DNA from: Anaerolineaceae bacterium
GTDB taxonomy: Bacteria > Chloroflexota > Anaerolineae > Anaerolineales > Anaerolineaceae
Assembly (NCBI GenBank): GCA_003524305.1
Contig: DQHW01000030.1
Span: forward strand, 104,222 to 125,949
Length of the DNA stretch: 21,728 nucleotides
Direction of reading: 5' to 3'
The notes beneath the pieces were generated by a model. The model saw only the letters and a list, made by a program, of their open reading frames with translations. It was not told the origin of the DNA and searched no databases. Both the position numbers and the translations under genes were made by a program. Positions within the stretch are counted from its first letter, which is position 1. Each line of letters starts with the position of its first letter. Below, in pieces: positions 1-8,590 of the stretch.

Positions 1-19
1 ATGAACCCACATGGTTCAT
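1..19. repeat. 7-bp inverted repeat at the window edge
   Basis: ATGAACC (1-7) and GGTTCAT (13-19) are exact complements around a 5-base loop. The repeat covers the stop codon of the minus-strand PfkB kinase gene (stop at 16-18). It could be part of a 3' hairpin or terminator, or an operator, but the bases that would hold a T-tract lie outside the window, so no function can be assigned. Confidence 0.3.
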
Positions 20-999
20 GACAGATTTTTGAGTTGAATAACCAACTCACCTTCATTGTTGTTATGTAAAATATCTATCAGATTAGTGAGTGTCGGCGCC
101 TGTTCGTGAGCCCCCATTTGGGTGACAATATGCGCCGCGGATGCACAGCCTAGTTTGCATGCCTGAATAAGCGGCAAACCCTTCAACCAGCCGGTCAAAA
201 ATCCGCCGCAGAAAGCGTCACCTGCTCCAGTAGTATCCACCACCTTATTGACAGGCTTTATCTTAACAAATTGTTCAGTCTCATTGGTTGATAGCAAACA
301 ACCGTCGCTGCCTAATGTGACCAAAACAGTGTTCACTCCTCTCGCCCTCAAGACTCTTGCAGCTTTGACGGGATCGTTCTCGCCGCTGAGAATCAAAGCT
401 TCGTCCAGGTTTGGAAAAATGAAATCCAACGCAGCCAACAACTCATCCATCTCGCTGCCGGACTGTTTCGCGAAGAAGTAGGAGGGATCAAGCGAAACGG
501 CTAACCCATTACGCTTTGCCTCATGTAAAAGGCTCCACGCGATGCGCCGTGAATTGGGCTGTTGAAAGCAATACCCCGAGAGGTGCAAGCAGTGGTGATG
601 CCTCCAGAGTGTTTGAGGGGGCAAGTCAGGCGGGTCTGATTCATTTACGCCGCGATAAGAATGGAACTTGCGCTCACCGGCAGCATTCACTACGGCAACG
701 CAGGTGCCGGTTTTGCCTGCCGCCTTTTTTAAATAACGGGTGTTTACGTTGAATTTGCGAAAGTCCTGCAACAGTGGCTTTATCCATGTGTCGCTGCCGA
801 GGCTGCCTAAAAAGGTAACGGGCTGGCCAAGGCTGCCGGCAATGGCGGCGCAATTAGCTGCTGAACCTCCTGGTGAAAAACGGATGTCATCCACTTTAAC
901 GTCATAAGCGCCTGCTTCGGCCGATTCGGTCTTAAGCAGGATGTCCATTTCAACATCACCGTAAATTAATAATCGTTTTCGAACCATGAAAGAGGTCAT
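16..999 (-). CDS. PfkB/ribokinase-family carbohydrate kinase
   Basis: ATP-dependent sugar or nucleoside kinase of the PfkB family, expected to be cytosolic, 327 aa as drawn. Seen: the N-terminal substrate-binding glycine motif GGSAAN (44-49), an N/E motif PNLDEA (about 196-201) and the C-terminal signature DTTGAGDAF (255-263), with Asp261 as the expected catalytic base and GAG as the anion hole. Length is normal for the family. The start is uncertain: Met5 begins the conserved core two residues before the first strand, and neither Met has a clear Shine-Dalgarno sequence. It is divergent from the M28 peptidase gene with 122 bases between their starts. The substrate cannot be read from the sequence; ribokinase, fructokinase and adenosine-kinase-like roles are all possible. 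Family call secure, specificity unknown. Confidence 0.9.
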   Translation of the reverse strand: MTSFMVRKRLLIYGDVEMDILLKTESAEAGAYDVKVDDIRFSPGGSAANCAAIAGSLGQPVTFLGSLGSDTWIKPLLQDFRKFNVNTRYLKKAAGKTGTCVAVVNAAGERKFHSYRGVNESDPPDLPPQTLWRHHHCLHLSGYCFQQPNSRRIAWSLLHEAKRNGLAVSLDPSYFFAKQSGSEMDELLAALDFIFPNLDEALILSGENDPVKAARVLRARGVNTVLVTLGSDGCLLSTNETEQFVKIKPVNKVVDTTGAGDAFCGGFLTGWLKGLPLIQACKLGCASAAHIVTQMGAHEQAPTLTNLIDILHNNNEGELVIQLKNLS

Positions 1000-1059
1000 C
1001 CCAAGCGTTAATGGTAACCGTTTTTGCCAGATTTATCGAGGTTCGAAATCACCAGAAAC

Positions 1060-1087
1060 ATGACCAATCCGCATAAATCGCTATAAT
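1060..1087 (+). promoter_or_regulatory. Candidate sigma-70-type promoter of the M28 peptidase
   Basis: ATGACC (1060-1065, four of six matches to TTGACA) lies 16 bases before a perfect TATAAT (1082-1087). The -10 box overlaps an upstream in-frame ATG at 1086, which argues that this ATG is not translated and that the gene starts at 1122. Confidence 0.5.
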
Positions 1088-1121
1088 GTTACTAATAATA
1101 ATTAAGGAATTGGAGAAAGAA

Positions 1122-2174
1122 ATGAAGTCAATTCGTCTTCTTGCATTACTGGCGTGTATGCTGTTTTTGACTGCCTGCGTCCTTTCTTCATTCTCAGAGG
1201 CTGATGACGCTACAACTCAAGAATTAGAAATATCCACTGAAAACTTGATCTCAACAACTGACTCGACCGGTTTGCTAACCGAGACCCTCTCGCAGAACAA
1301 ATTTGGACAAAACGCACGCTGGTATCTTGAAGTGCTGGCAGGTGAAATTGGCGACCGTCTTGCTGGTTCAGGAAATGAAATAAGTGCATCAGATTATATT
1401 CAAAGTAAATTTGAAACGTTTGGCTACACTACTGAAATTCAATGGTTCACCGCCTATGACGATTATGAAGGTGTAAGTATTGGCTCATCCAATGTTATTG
1501 CGATTAAACCGGGTCTGTCTGATCAACAAATTATCATCGGCGCACATTATGATTCGGTTAATGACGACGGCAGCCAGGGTGCAGATGACAACGCTTCGGG
1601 TGTTGCAGTGCTGCTTGAAACTGCCGAGCTTGTTTTTGACAAAGAAACCCCCTATACTATTGTGTTTGTCGCATTTGGGGCAGAAGAGCTTGGACTTTGG
1701 GGCTCTGCTTATTATGTTGATGAGTTAAACCAGAGTGAGCAAAATAAAATCATTGGCATGGTTAATCTTGATTGTCTGATCGCAGGCGATAAAGCCTATG
1801 TCTACGGCAACGAAGGGCCTGGCAGCATGCGCGATTGGCTGCTTAAAGATGCACAGCAAAAAGGACTTGAAGTTGAAGGCAAAACGGATGAAGACATGTT
1901 TTACGAGGATGGAAGTCCGTGCGAGTGTTCTGATTTTGACGCCTTTGAAAAAGAAAACATCCCCTATGCATATTTTGAAGCAACCAATTGGGACCTTTCA
2001 CCGGACGGTATGGTCCAGGTAGATCCTCAATATGGTGTTGATGGAGAGATCAGGCATACAGAATTTGACACGATTGAATATATTGATGAGACTTTTCCGG
2101 GACGCATTGACACCCATCTCAACACCTTTATTACACTACTTTACGATCTGGTGACCCAGTACCAGGATTTTTAA
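1122..2174 (+). CDS. M28-family zinc aminopeptidase, lipoprotein
   Basis: Predicted secreted, lipid-anchored metallo-aminopeptidase, 350 aa. The first 19 residues form a lipoprotein signal: basic MKSIR, a hydrophobic core and lipobox LTAC with Cys19. The five expected metal ligands of a two-zinc M28 catalytic domain are visible: His142 (GAHYDS), bridging Asp155 (GADDNASG), Glu188/Glu189 (GAEELG, catalytic base plus ligand), Asp217 (NLDCL) and His312 (RHTEFD). A Cys pair (Cys267, Cys269) near the active-site loop could form a disulfide. The start at 1122 is chosen because GGAGAAAGAA precedes it and the signal peptide begins there; a longer frame from 1086 would start inside the -10 box. The gene stands alone, convergent with the diguanylate cyclase gene 48 bases away. 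Its likely role is extracellular peptide scavenging. Confidence 0.92.
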   Translation: MKSIRLLALLACMLFLTACVLSSFSEADDATTQELEISTENLISTTDSTGLLTETLSQNKFGQNARWYLEVLAGEIGDRLAGSGNEISASDYIQSKFETFGYTTEIQWFTAYDDYEGVSIGSSNVIAIKPGLSDQQIIIGAHYDSVNDDGSQGADDNASGVAVLLETAELVFDKETPYTIVFVAFGAEELGLWGSAYYVDELNQSEQNKIIGMVNLDCLIAGDKAYVYGNEGPGSMRDWLLKDAQQKGLEVEGKTDEDMFYEDGSPCECSDFDAFEKENIPYAYFEATNWDLSPDGMVQVDPQYGVDGEIRHTEFDTIEYIDETFPGRIDTHLNTFITLLYDLVTQYQDF

Positions 2175-2222
2175 AGGCAAATAAAATATTCTTCCCTGCT
2201 GCAAGCTTTGGGGAAATGACTA

Positions 2223-3692
2223 CTAAAAATTATTTTTTATTTTTTCCACCCGACTCGCTTTATGTTTTATTTTGTCAGCGTACATGTTCTGATCCGCATG
2301 TTTGAGTGTTTTCATCAGGTCAAATAATTCTGTTGTGGAACAACCTAAAGAAATGTTCAAGAGTAGGTCAGGCTGTTCGATATTATATTCACCGATCTTA
2401 TCTCTGATTCGCTCAATAATCGTCTTAACCATTTCCGCATCAGTTCGCGGCAGCAAGACAGCAAATTCATCTCCACCAATACGGGCTACGATATCACCTG
2501 TGCGCATCACCGAACTTAGCACATTTGCACCCTGCCGTAAAAGTTCATCTCCTGCAGCATGACCTTTGGTGTCGTTTGTATATTTCAACCCGTCTATATC
2601 CGCCATAATAATACTGATCGGAAAATCCCTGCTTTGTTCAAAACGTTTAAATTCCACTTCAAAAAAATTACGGTTATACAAACCTGTCATGGAATCACGA
2701 TTGCTTTGATATCGAAGTTGTTCTTCCAGTTTTTTTCGTTCGGTAATATCGAAACAATGACCAATATAACCCACAAACTCACCGCTGCTATTGTAAGTCG
2801 GTGTACCCAAGTCCTGAATCCATCGATATTCTCCGCTTACATGACGCACACGGTATTCCATGTCAAATTTTTCGCGTTTATCAAAAGAAGTGACATATGT
2901 TTTCAAGCATTGTTCAAAATCATCAGGATGAACTCCTTCAGCCCATCCATTACCCAACTCCTGTTCCAAGGTGCGGCCAGTGAAGCGCAGCCAGGGTAAA
3001 TTGAAATAATTGCATAGCTTGTCGGTTCCAGAAGTCCAGATCAAAGCAATGCCTGAATCTGCCAGGTTATGATATTGAAACTCTTTTTCTCTTAATTCTG
3101 CTTCAGTTTGGATACGCTGGGCAATCTCGGTTTGGGCCTTCATCAGGTTTTTTCGGGTGTTTTGGGCAAGCAGATCCACTGCTATTGCAGCCACAATTAT
3201 AAGAATAGTCAACATTGCCAGGGTAACCCAATTGGCACCAACTCCGACAAACGGTTTGGGCTGAAACCAACCCATATTTTCACCAATGGCCAACCAGCTG
3301 ATTGAGAGGATGGTAATCCCAACGCTGATACGGAAATGCAATTGGTTAAGGGTTAAACCTGCAAAGATAATGATAATGGGTAGTGAAACAATGGCCAAAT
3401 CACGAATGCCCTGACCAATGGTTGCTATGAATGTGACTGTAACCAGAACACTTAACACCACAATGAAGCTGCTGAACTGCAGTTTTCCACGCCTGATCAT
3501 GATAAAGGGGATGATAAGTAAAGCGCAGCCTGAAAGTATGACTGCTACTAATATCCAATCACTGAATAGAATACCGAAAAGAATAGCAAATGCATAAGCT
3601 CCCCATGATATGAAAATGAGAACCGAAATTAAACGAGCAATTTGACGATCCTCTTCTTTTTCGAACTCAAATTTCAATAATGGAGAGTTCAT
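2223..3692 (-). CDS. Membrane PAS-GGDEF diguanylate cyclase
   Basis: Predicted to make cyclic di-GMP from two GTP, 489 aa. Layout seen: six probable transmembrane helices (about 20-42, 46-66, 73-92, 98-116, 120-137, 153-175) with short loops, a linker helix (about 178-205) that could form a coiled coil, one PAS domain (about 205-320, ending in the PAC-type DITERKKLEEQL), and a GGDEF domain (about 330-489). The active-site motif is intact as GGDEF (406-410). An RxxD inhibitory site (RTGD, 397-400) sits exactly five residues before it, so product feedback inhibition is expected. No EAL domain is present. The signal sensed by the membrane or PAS part is unknown. The gene is monocistronic. A weak AGGA lies 10 bases before the ATG, and no convincing promoter was found upstream. 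Confidence 0.93.
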   Translation of the reverse strand: MNSPLLKFEFEKEEDRQIARLISVLIFISWGAYAFAILFGILFSDWILVAVILSGCALLIIPFIMIRRGKLQFSSFIVVLSVLVTVTFIATIGQGIRDLAIVSLPIIIIFAGLTLNQLHFRISVGITILSISWLAIGENMGWFQPKPFVGVGANWVTLAMLTILIIVAAIAVDLLAQNTRKNLMKAQTEIAQRIQTEAELREKEFQYHNLADSGIALIWTSGTDKLCNYFNLPWLRFTGRTLEQELGNGWAEGVHPDDFEQCLKTYVTSFDKREKFDMEYRVRHVSGEYRWIQDLGTPTYNSSGEFVGYIGHCFDITERKKLEEQLRYQSNRDSMTGLYNRNFFEVEFKRFEQSRDFPISIIMADIDGLKYTNDTKGHAAGDELLRQGANVLSSVMRTGDIVARIGGDEFAVLLPRTDAEMVKTIIERIRDKIGEYNIEQPDLLLNISLGCSTTELFDLMKTLKHADQNMYADKIKHKASRVEKIKNNF

Positions 3693-4208
3693 TGATATCT
3701 GATCCTAAAACCTCTAAAGGATTGCTATTAAAAGACTATTATCAGTTATAAAAATCAAAATTTGATATTTATATTATGCGCTATTTTATCTGATTTGTTA
3801 TAAAATTAATCTAAATTTTACAAAGAGAGCTATTAACAAGCTTTGATCATGACAATTAATCTACTTCATTTTTCTAATTCGAAAAAAATTTACTTTGACA
3901 TATTTTTCAAGTTTTAAAACATAACATGCAGGATTTTTTATACTAAACACATTCATCGCCAAGAAATTTGTCGATTACTTGTATGAAAAAACAGTATCTA
4001 TTACCTCGAATCCAGCGCAAAAAAAGGATACGACGTAAATAATGTCCGCCATTCGGCGAGTTTTAATCAATGTGTTTCTACGTGAGTGTTTTTTGAGTCT
4101 TCGTGCCCCGAGCACTTAATAAGCTGCCCAATAAGTGTTAACAATTATTGGGCAATCTAAATTTCTAGTTAAGTACATCAAGTAAGCCGGGGTCCGGTTA
4201 AAAATAGG
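3693..4208. other. AT-rich intergenic region, 516 bases
   Basis: This lies between the start of the diguanylate cyclase gene and the end of the GH65 gene. Contents seen: a very AT-rich stretch (about 3720-3960), a 19-codon plus-strand frame at 3983-4042 without a ribosome site, a small CGCC/GGCG hairpin near 4049-4060, and the 28-bp near-palindrome at 4126-4153. I found no tRNA-like fold and no recognisable coding remnant. Confidence 0.6.
4126..4153 (-). terminator. 28-bp near-perfect palindrome, possible 3' end hairpin of the importer operon
   Basis: Two 14-base arms, beginning GCCCAATAA and ending TTATTGGGC, are complementary except at one position. As RNA this gives a nine-pair stem, one mismatch and a few more pairs. 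It lies 55 bases downstream of the GH65 stop codon on the same strand. No T-tract follows on the minus strand, so it is not a standard intrinsic terminator. It may protect the 3' end of the transcript, or it may be a protein-binding palindrome. Confidence 0.4.
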
Positions 4209-6560
4209 TTAATTTACCTTCCGAAGTTTCAAGGCTAGTCTCTCAGTGCTGAGAGTATGGTTCGTCTCATAAATACTAATAGTCACAGACGGACCGTTGA
4301 TCACCTGGAAATGAATGTTCTCTTGATCCACAATCACTTGTATCTTCGCACCTTGATAGTAGACTCTAAAATGGTATGATTTCCATTGCTCTGGAATCGT
4401 GGGGTTGAAAATTAGAACATCCCCATCCGTCCGCATGCCGCCAAAACCGAAGATCATGCTGGCCCAAACCCCTGCGGCGGATGTTACATGCAACCCTTGT
4501 TCGGTATTACGGTTGTAATCATCCAGGTCCAACCTGGCTCCATAAGCAAAGAATTTATAGGCTTCGTCCATTTTCCCCAGCTCAGCCGCAAGAATGGCAT
4601 GTAAGGAAGGTGATAAAGACGATTCATGGATGGTCCGAGCCTCATAAAACTCATAATTGGCGCGTTTCTCTTTAAGGGTGTAATCCTGGCTATAAAAATA
4701 CATGAGATTTAACACATCAGGCTGCTTGATCATGTTGTGCCTGAAAATCTTTACATAAGCCCAATTCTTATAAATCGGAATCTGATCAATAGACATTTTT
4801 TGAATATCAACATGCGGAAGATCAAAATAACCCGCATGCTGTTCGAATACACCAGAACTCTCGTCTTTGAGAATCCGCATTTTAGGGGCCATTTTCTTCC
4901 ACTGCTCAAGTTCCTCAGGCTTTACACCTGTTTTTGAGATAACCAACTGATATTCTGCAGGTGCTTCACGCTGCATTTCGTCCAATACACTAAAAGTGAA
5001 TTCAAAGGCTTTTTTGCCCATCACATTGGTATAGCAGTTATGGTTTACCATCATGTGAAATTCATCAGGTCCCATTACACCATAGAATCCAAAATCGCCG
5101 TGGATTGGGCTCCACCCGCCGACACTTGCCATGAAGCGGCATATCTGGAGGAGCATCTCGATCCCTTCGTGGTATAAGAAGGGTTTATCCGGGCAAATTT
5201 TGTCTTGATGCCAAATTGCATAAGCCACGGCCATGTCTGCATGGATCTCGAGATCAACATGCTGCCACGTGCCGCTGTCTTCCGTGCCAGTAATGGTTGC
5301 AAATGGAAACCGCGCCCCTTCGCAATCCAATTGTTTGGCGCGTTCCAATGCCTGAGGCAAACGATTATAGCGGTAAAGCAATAAATTTTTTGCCACCGCC
5401 GGGTCAACAAACATCATCAGGCGGTGAGAATAGATCTCACTATCCCAGAAAACCCAGCCAAAATACACTTCTCCAGTAAGCCCTTTGCATAGTGCATTGA
5501 GGTCAGCGTTTTCACCATGGTATGACTGGTAAGTTTGGAAATCTGAAAATCGCAAACCCTGAAGCACATCGGGGTCTCCGTCAATCTCAATGTCAAAGAT
5601 ATCCCATACTTTTTCCCAAAAAGCTGTGTGTTCAATTAAAGCACTATCGAACGTGACGGCCGAATACTGCTGTGTCAATTCCAAACCATGTATCCACAAC
5701 GCGTCAACATCAGATGTTTTGCGCCAATCGTTCACGATTACTTTTTCGACAGATGAAGAAATGCCTTGTTGAAGGTTTAAAGAAAAATCCACACCAATAA
5801 ATTTTTCATCTTTCACCAGGCTGGTATTGAGTTTCTGATCCGAATTTAATCGAAAGCTGGAAAACAATTGGTGTCCGCTGCGGGCAGTCTGCGCCTGAAT
5901 AGCCCACCCATTATCAAACACACCTTTTCGCGTGGTGTTCCAAAAATTGATTATCTGACCACTTTTCTGAAATCCACCCTCACCTGTTTGATCCCAACCA
6001 GCGCCTATTTCATAATGGGTATTGAAATCCAGACCAGATCTAATTTGGATCGTACCCGAGAAATTTAGCGGCTCTAAAAGGATGCGTTGACAGCCAATAC
6101 GGGTCGAATGCATATCGGTAAAACGCAAGAATACCAGCTTCAATTTTTTTCCGCTTGCTGTCTCCCACACAAGTTCACGGGTCAAGACACCCAAACGCAT
6201 ATCCAACTTTCGAGAAAATCCAGAGAATTTTGAATTTGCAAGATCAAGTTGTTCTCCATCCAACCAAAGTCGCGTAAAAAGCCAGTCTACCGCATTAATC
6301 ATGGCCGCACCTTGCGAAATCAACCCCTTGAACAATTGATCATGGTGAATATCCATCATCTCGTACAAATGGTTAAAATAACTGCCGAGCAAATGGTCCC
6401 CGCTGTATCCCTCTTCAAAATAACCTCTTACGCCCATAAACTCATTTGCCAGTGAAAAAACAGATTCAGAAACTCGCTGATAATGGGGGTCAAAGCCTGT
6501 TTCCACAATCGTCCATGGGTCGCCTTGAAAGTAGCGGATGGGGGTTTTATGCATGTGCAT
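4209..6560 (-). CDS. GH65 glycoside phosphorylase (kojibiose/trehalose/maltose phosphorylase type)
   Basis: Predicted inverting phosphorylase that splits an alpha-glucoside with phosphate, giving beta-glucose 1-phosphate and a free acceptor sugar, in the cytosol. Length 783 aa, usual for GH65: an N-terminal beta-sandwich, an (alpha/alpha)6 barrel and a small C-terminal beta domain. Seen: the FWDSE motif of the barrel (normally WDTE), the general acid Glu500 in GPDEFH (497-502), and HESSLSPS, which matches the phosphate-binding HxSSLS loop of phosphorylases rather than hydrolases. The start Met is supported by AAGGA eight bases upstream. It is the last gene of the importer operon, 66 bases after the kinase gene. 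The family alone cannot tell kojibiose, nigerose, trehalose, maltose, glucosylglycerol or glucosyl-rhamnose apart. No beta-phosphoglucomutase, the usual partner, is in the window. Confidence 0.9.
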   Translation of the reverse strand: MHMHKTPIRYFQGDPWTIVETGFDPHYQRVSESVFSLANEFMGVRGYFEEGYSGDHLLGSYFNHLYEMMDIHHDQLFKGLISQGAAMINAVDWLFTRLWLDGEQLDLANSKFSGFSRKLDMRLGVLTRELVWETASGKKLKLVFLRFTDMHSTRIGCQRILLEPLNFSGTIQIRSGLDFNTHYEIGAGWDQTGEGGFQKSGQIINFWNTTRKGVFDNGWAIQAQTARSGHQLFSSFRLNSDQKLNTSLVKDEKFIGVDFSLNLQQGISSSVEKVIVNDWRKTSDVDALWIHGLELTQQYSAVTFDSALIEHTAFWEKVWDIFDIEIDGDPDVLQGLRFSDFQTYQSYHGENADLNALCKGLTGEVYFGWVFWDSEIYSHRLMMFVDPAVAKNLLLYRYNRLPQALERAKQLDCEGARFPFATITGTEDSGTWQHVDLEIHADMAVAYAIWHQDKICPDKPFLYHEGIEMLLQICRFMASVGGWSPIHGDFGFYGVMGPDEFHMMVNHNCYTNVMGKKAFEFTFSVLDEMQREAPAEYQLVISKTGVKPEELEQWKKMAPKMRILKDESSGVFEQHAGYFDLPHVDIQKMSIDQIPIYKNWAYVKIFRHNMIKQPDVLNLMYFYSQDYTLKEKRANYEFYEARTIHESSLSPSLHAILAAELGKMDEAYKFFAYGARLDLDDYNRNTEQGLHVTSAAGVWASMIFGFGGMRTDGDVLIFNPTIPEQWKSYHFRVYYQGAKIQVIVDQENIHFQVINGPSVTISIYETNHTLSTERLALKLRKVN

Positions 6561-6626
6561 GGGTTTATTCCTTATTCATAATTATTTTATCGAAGGATTG
6601 GTAATGATGCATTAAACAAACATTGG

Positions 6627-7529
6627 TCAGCTTGAATGGTTGGATTGCATCCGTGATAATACATCGTCCAAGGTTCCACAAAACGGACCAGGTGTTTCCA
6701 TCTTGATGGAAACCAAAGCAGCAGCAAATTTCAATGATTCTGTTACATCATGATCCAGACGCCGAGCTAAATATGCTGCAAAGGTGGTGTCACCACGCCC
6801 GGTGCGGCCAACAACGCTCCGGTTGGAAAATTTTTCGTAGTACGATTTTTTGTTTACCCGAGCCAAAACACCTTCTGAATTGGTAATCAGGATTTCAGAG
6901 CAGCCCCAATTTTCTATGATCAAAGTGGCCTCTTCAAGGTTGCCGGCACCGGTTAATATTTTTGCCTCAACGATATCCAACTTTAACATATCAACAAGGC
7001 CAACGATTTCTTTCTTAGCAGCAACATCTTGAAAAGCAATTTCACGCGTGATGGGATCCACCTGACGCACAAAACTTTGCATGTCGACCGATAACCGATA
7101 CCCTTTTTCTTTTAAACCTTTGATAAAATCCAGGTCAAATTCCTGGTCTGTGATACCAGCCAAATGCAACTGACGTACCGACAACTCAGGAAAATCAGTC
7201 AATTTAAAAAAGCCGGCGTTGACCAGTTGATAGATTTGGCGCACATCTACATCCGCGGTGGAATGCACCACTTTCATGTAAGTTGTTTCTGCAGATGGGA
7301 TGGCGAATGTCTCGATGCCATTCTGCCGCATGGATTCAAGGATATGATCATCCTTGGGAGATATTTGCGTTATAACCGCTACCTTTTTACCGACGCGCGC
7401 TGCAGCCATTGCACCACATAACACTGCGCTGCCCGGTGCCACTCGCGGCTCTCCCTCGAAAGGTATCACTTCGTCAAAGCACATGTGTCCGATGAAAGCA
7501 ATATCGAACACCTTAGTGTCTAAAGCCAT
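6627..7529 (-). CDS. PfkB-family carbohydrate kinase with GRGD anion hole
   Basis: Sugar kinase of the ribokinase/PfkB fold, 300 aa, expected in the cytosol. Seen: an N-terminal glycine motif APGSAVLCGA (31-40) and the C-terminal signature GRTGRGDTTF (241-250), keeping the catalytic Asp247. The usual DTxGAGD reads GRTGRGD, with Arg in place of the anion-hole Ala and Gly in place of the leading Asp. The start at 7529 is chosen because GGAGGAAA (7536-7543) sits seven bases before it; the frame remains open 13 codons further upstream without a ribosome site. It lies between the permease and phosphorylase genes, so it probably phosphorylates the imported sugar or the acceptor released by the phosphorylase. 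It is not a close copy of the kinase at the left edge of the window. Specificity unknown. Confidence 0.85.
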   Translation of the reverse strand: MALDTKVFDIAFIGHMCFDEVIPFEGEPRVAPGSAVLCGAMAAARVGKKVAVITQISPKDDHILESMRQNGIETFAIPSAETTYMKVVHSTADVDVRQIYQLVNAGFFKLTDFPELSVRQLHLAGITDQEFDLDFIKGLKEKGYRLSVDMQSFVRQVDPITREIAFQDVAAKKEIVGLVDMLKLDIVEAKILTGAGNLEEATLIIENWGCSEILITNSEGVLARVNKKSYYEKFSNRSVVGRTGRGDTTFAAYLARRLDHDVTESLKFAAALVSIKMETPGPFCGTLDDVLSRMQSNHSS

Positions 7530-7652
7530 AACAAATTTCCTCCATCGCACAGAAATAATTGCACACACTATGTTCAGTGATTATTGTTGAACACGCCTTC
7601 GTTTAGGTTTTAATAAAAGATTGAGCATATAAAAGCTGCTTTGAAATTTATG

Positions 7653-7671
7653 TATTCCATGTGCTGGAATA
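7653..7671 (-). repeat. 7-bp inverted repeat between permease and kinase genes
   Basis: TATTCCA (7653-7659) and TGGAATA (7665-7671) pair exactly across a 5-base loop, inside the 175-base gap before the kinase gene. On the transcribed (minus) strand no T-tract follows. It may be a processing or stability hairpin within the operon mRNA. The gap is long for an operon, and I saw no convincing internal promoter. Confidence 0.35.
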
Positions 7672-7704
7672 AAAAATCCGGCTAATTCGCACAAAGTAGA
7701 GCTT

Positions 7705-8529
7705 TTATCCTTTTACAGCCCCGGTGGTCATCCCCGAGATGATATACCTCTGTCCCAATAAATAAATGAAAATAACCGGTAAAATCGTCAAGACGATATC
7801 AGCAGACACTAAATTCCAATTTGCCTGAAATCTGCCAAAGAAATTGTATACTGCCAGGGTCATTGGCCATTTTGTAGAACTTTGCAAAAAATATAGCGGA
7901 AGAATGAACTCACTCCAAAAATCCAGGAAACTAAGAATACCTGCTGTTACCCATGCTGGTGTTAGTAGAGGAAAGATCACTGAAAAAAACAACTTTAATG
8001 GGCTGCACCCATCCATGATTGCAGCCTCATCAATTTCCTTCGGTATGGAATCAACAAAAGCATAGATAAGAAATACTCCAAAGGGAATTTTTGTTGCCGC
8101 ATATAAAAAAATAATCCCATGGATAGTATTGATCAGTCCAGTTGCCTGCATGACCTTTGTTAATGGGACGTAATTAAGCGGCATTGCAATTCCCAGCGCG
8201 ATGAAAAGATACAAAAATTTGTTAAACCTGGATCGGTTACGTGAAAGGACAAAAGCAGCCGATGCTGAAAAAAGGACGACGAGAATAGTTGCTCCTGTGG
8301 CATAGAGGGTACTATTTATAAACGCTGACCCTAATTTGCCTTCTTCGATCACTGTAAGATAGTTTTCAAAATGGAGGCTTGTTGGTAATTCAACTCCCAT
8401 GGCACTGGATTGTGTGCTGTCTTTGAGTGAGTTGACAATGATTAAGTAAACCGGCACGAACATTAACAGACTTACCAATATTAAAAACAAAGCCGCTGGC
8501 AGTCGCTTAATACTTTTTACCTTCAACAT
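7705..8529 (-). CDS. Sugar ABC transporter permease, MalG type
   Basis: Inner-membrane subunit of a carbohydrate uptake ABC importer (CUT1 family), 274 aa with about six transmembrane helices. The cytoplasmic EAA loop that docks on the ATPase is visible as EIDEAAIMDG followed by PLLTPAW. The C-terminus, ending RYIISGMTTGAVKG, is typical of MalG-type permeases. Start at 8529 (MLKVKS) is preferred over an ATG two codons upstream because GGAG (8536-8539) is six bases away from the former and directly abuts the latter. It follows the partner permease gene by 61 bases. No ATP-binding subunit is encoded nearby, so a shared MsiK/UgpC-type ATPase elsewhere is likely. Confidence 0.92.
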   Translation of the reverse strand: MLKVKSIKRLPAALFLILVSLLMFVPVYLIIVNSLKDSTQSSAMGVELPTSLHFENYLTVIEEGKLGSAFINSTLYATGATILVVLFSASAAFVLSRNRSRFNKFLYLFIALGIAMPLNYVPLTKVMQATGLINTIHGIIFLYAATKIPFGVFLIYAFVDSIPKEIDEAAIMDGCSPLKLFFSVIFPLLTPAWVTAGILSFLDFWSEFILPLYFLQSSTKWPMTLAVYNFFGRFQANWNLVSADIVLTILPVIFIYLLGQRYIISGMTTGAVKG

Positions 8530-8590
8530 AAACATCTCCGAATTTTTGCTGACAATTCATGCCTATAAGAAAAATTTCAAAATAGCGCTT

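Noticed and set aside
1005..1030. Possible third LacI-type operator before the left-edge PfkB gene
   Set aside because: One half-site (ATGGTAAC) matches the operators, but the other half does not pair and there is no central CG in register.
2175..2222. TTCCC/GGGAA hairpin in the gap between the convergent M28 and diguanylate cyclase genes
   Set aside because: The stem is only five pairs with a 14-base loop, and the T-rich stretch is too far away to call a terminator.
3995..4025. CTCGAATCC resembling a tRNA T-loop
   Set aside because: No matching acceptor, D or anticodon stems could be folded around it.
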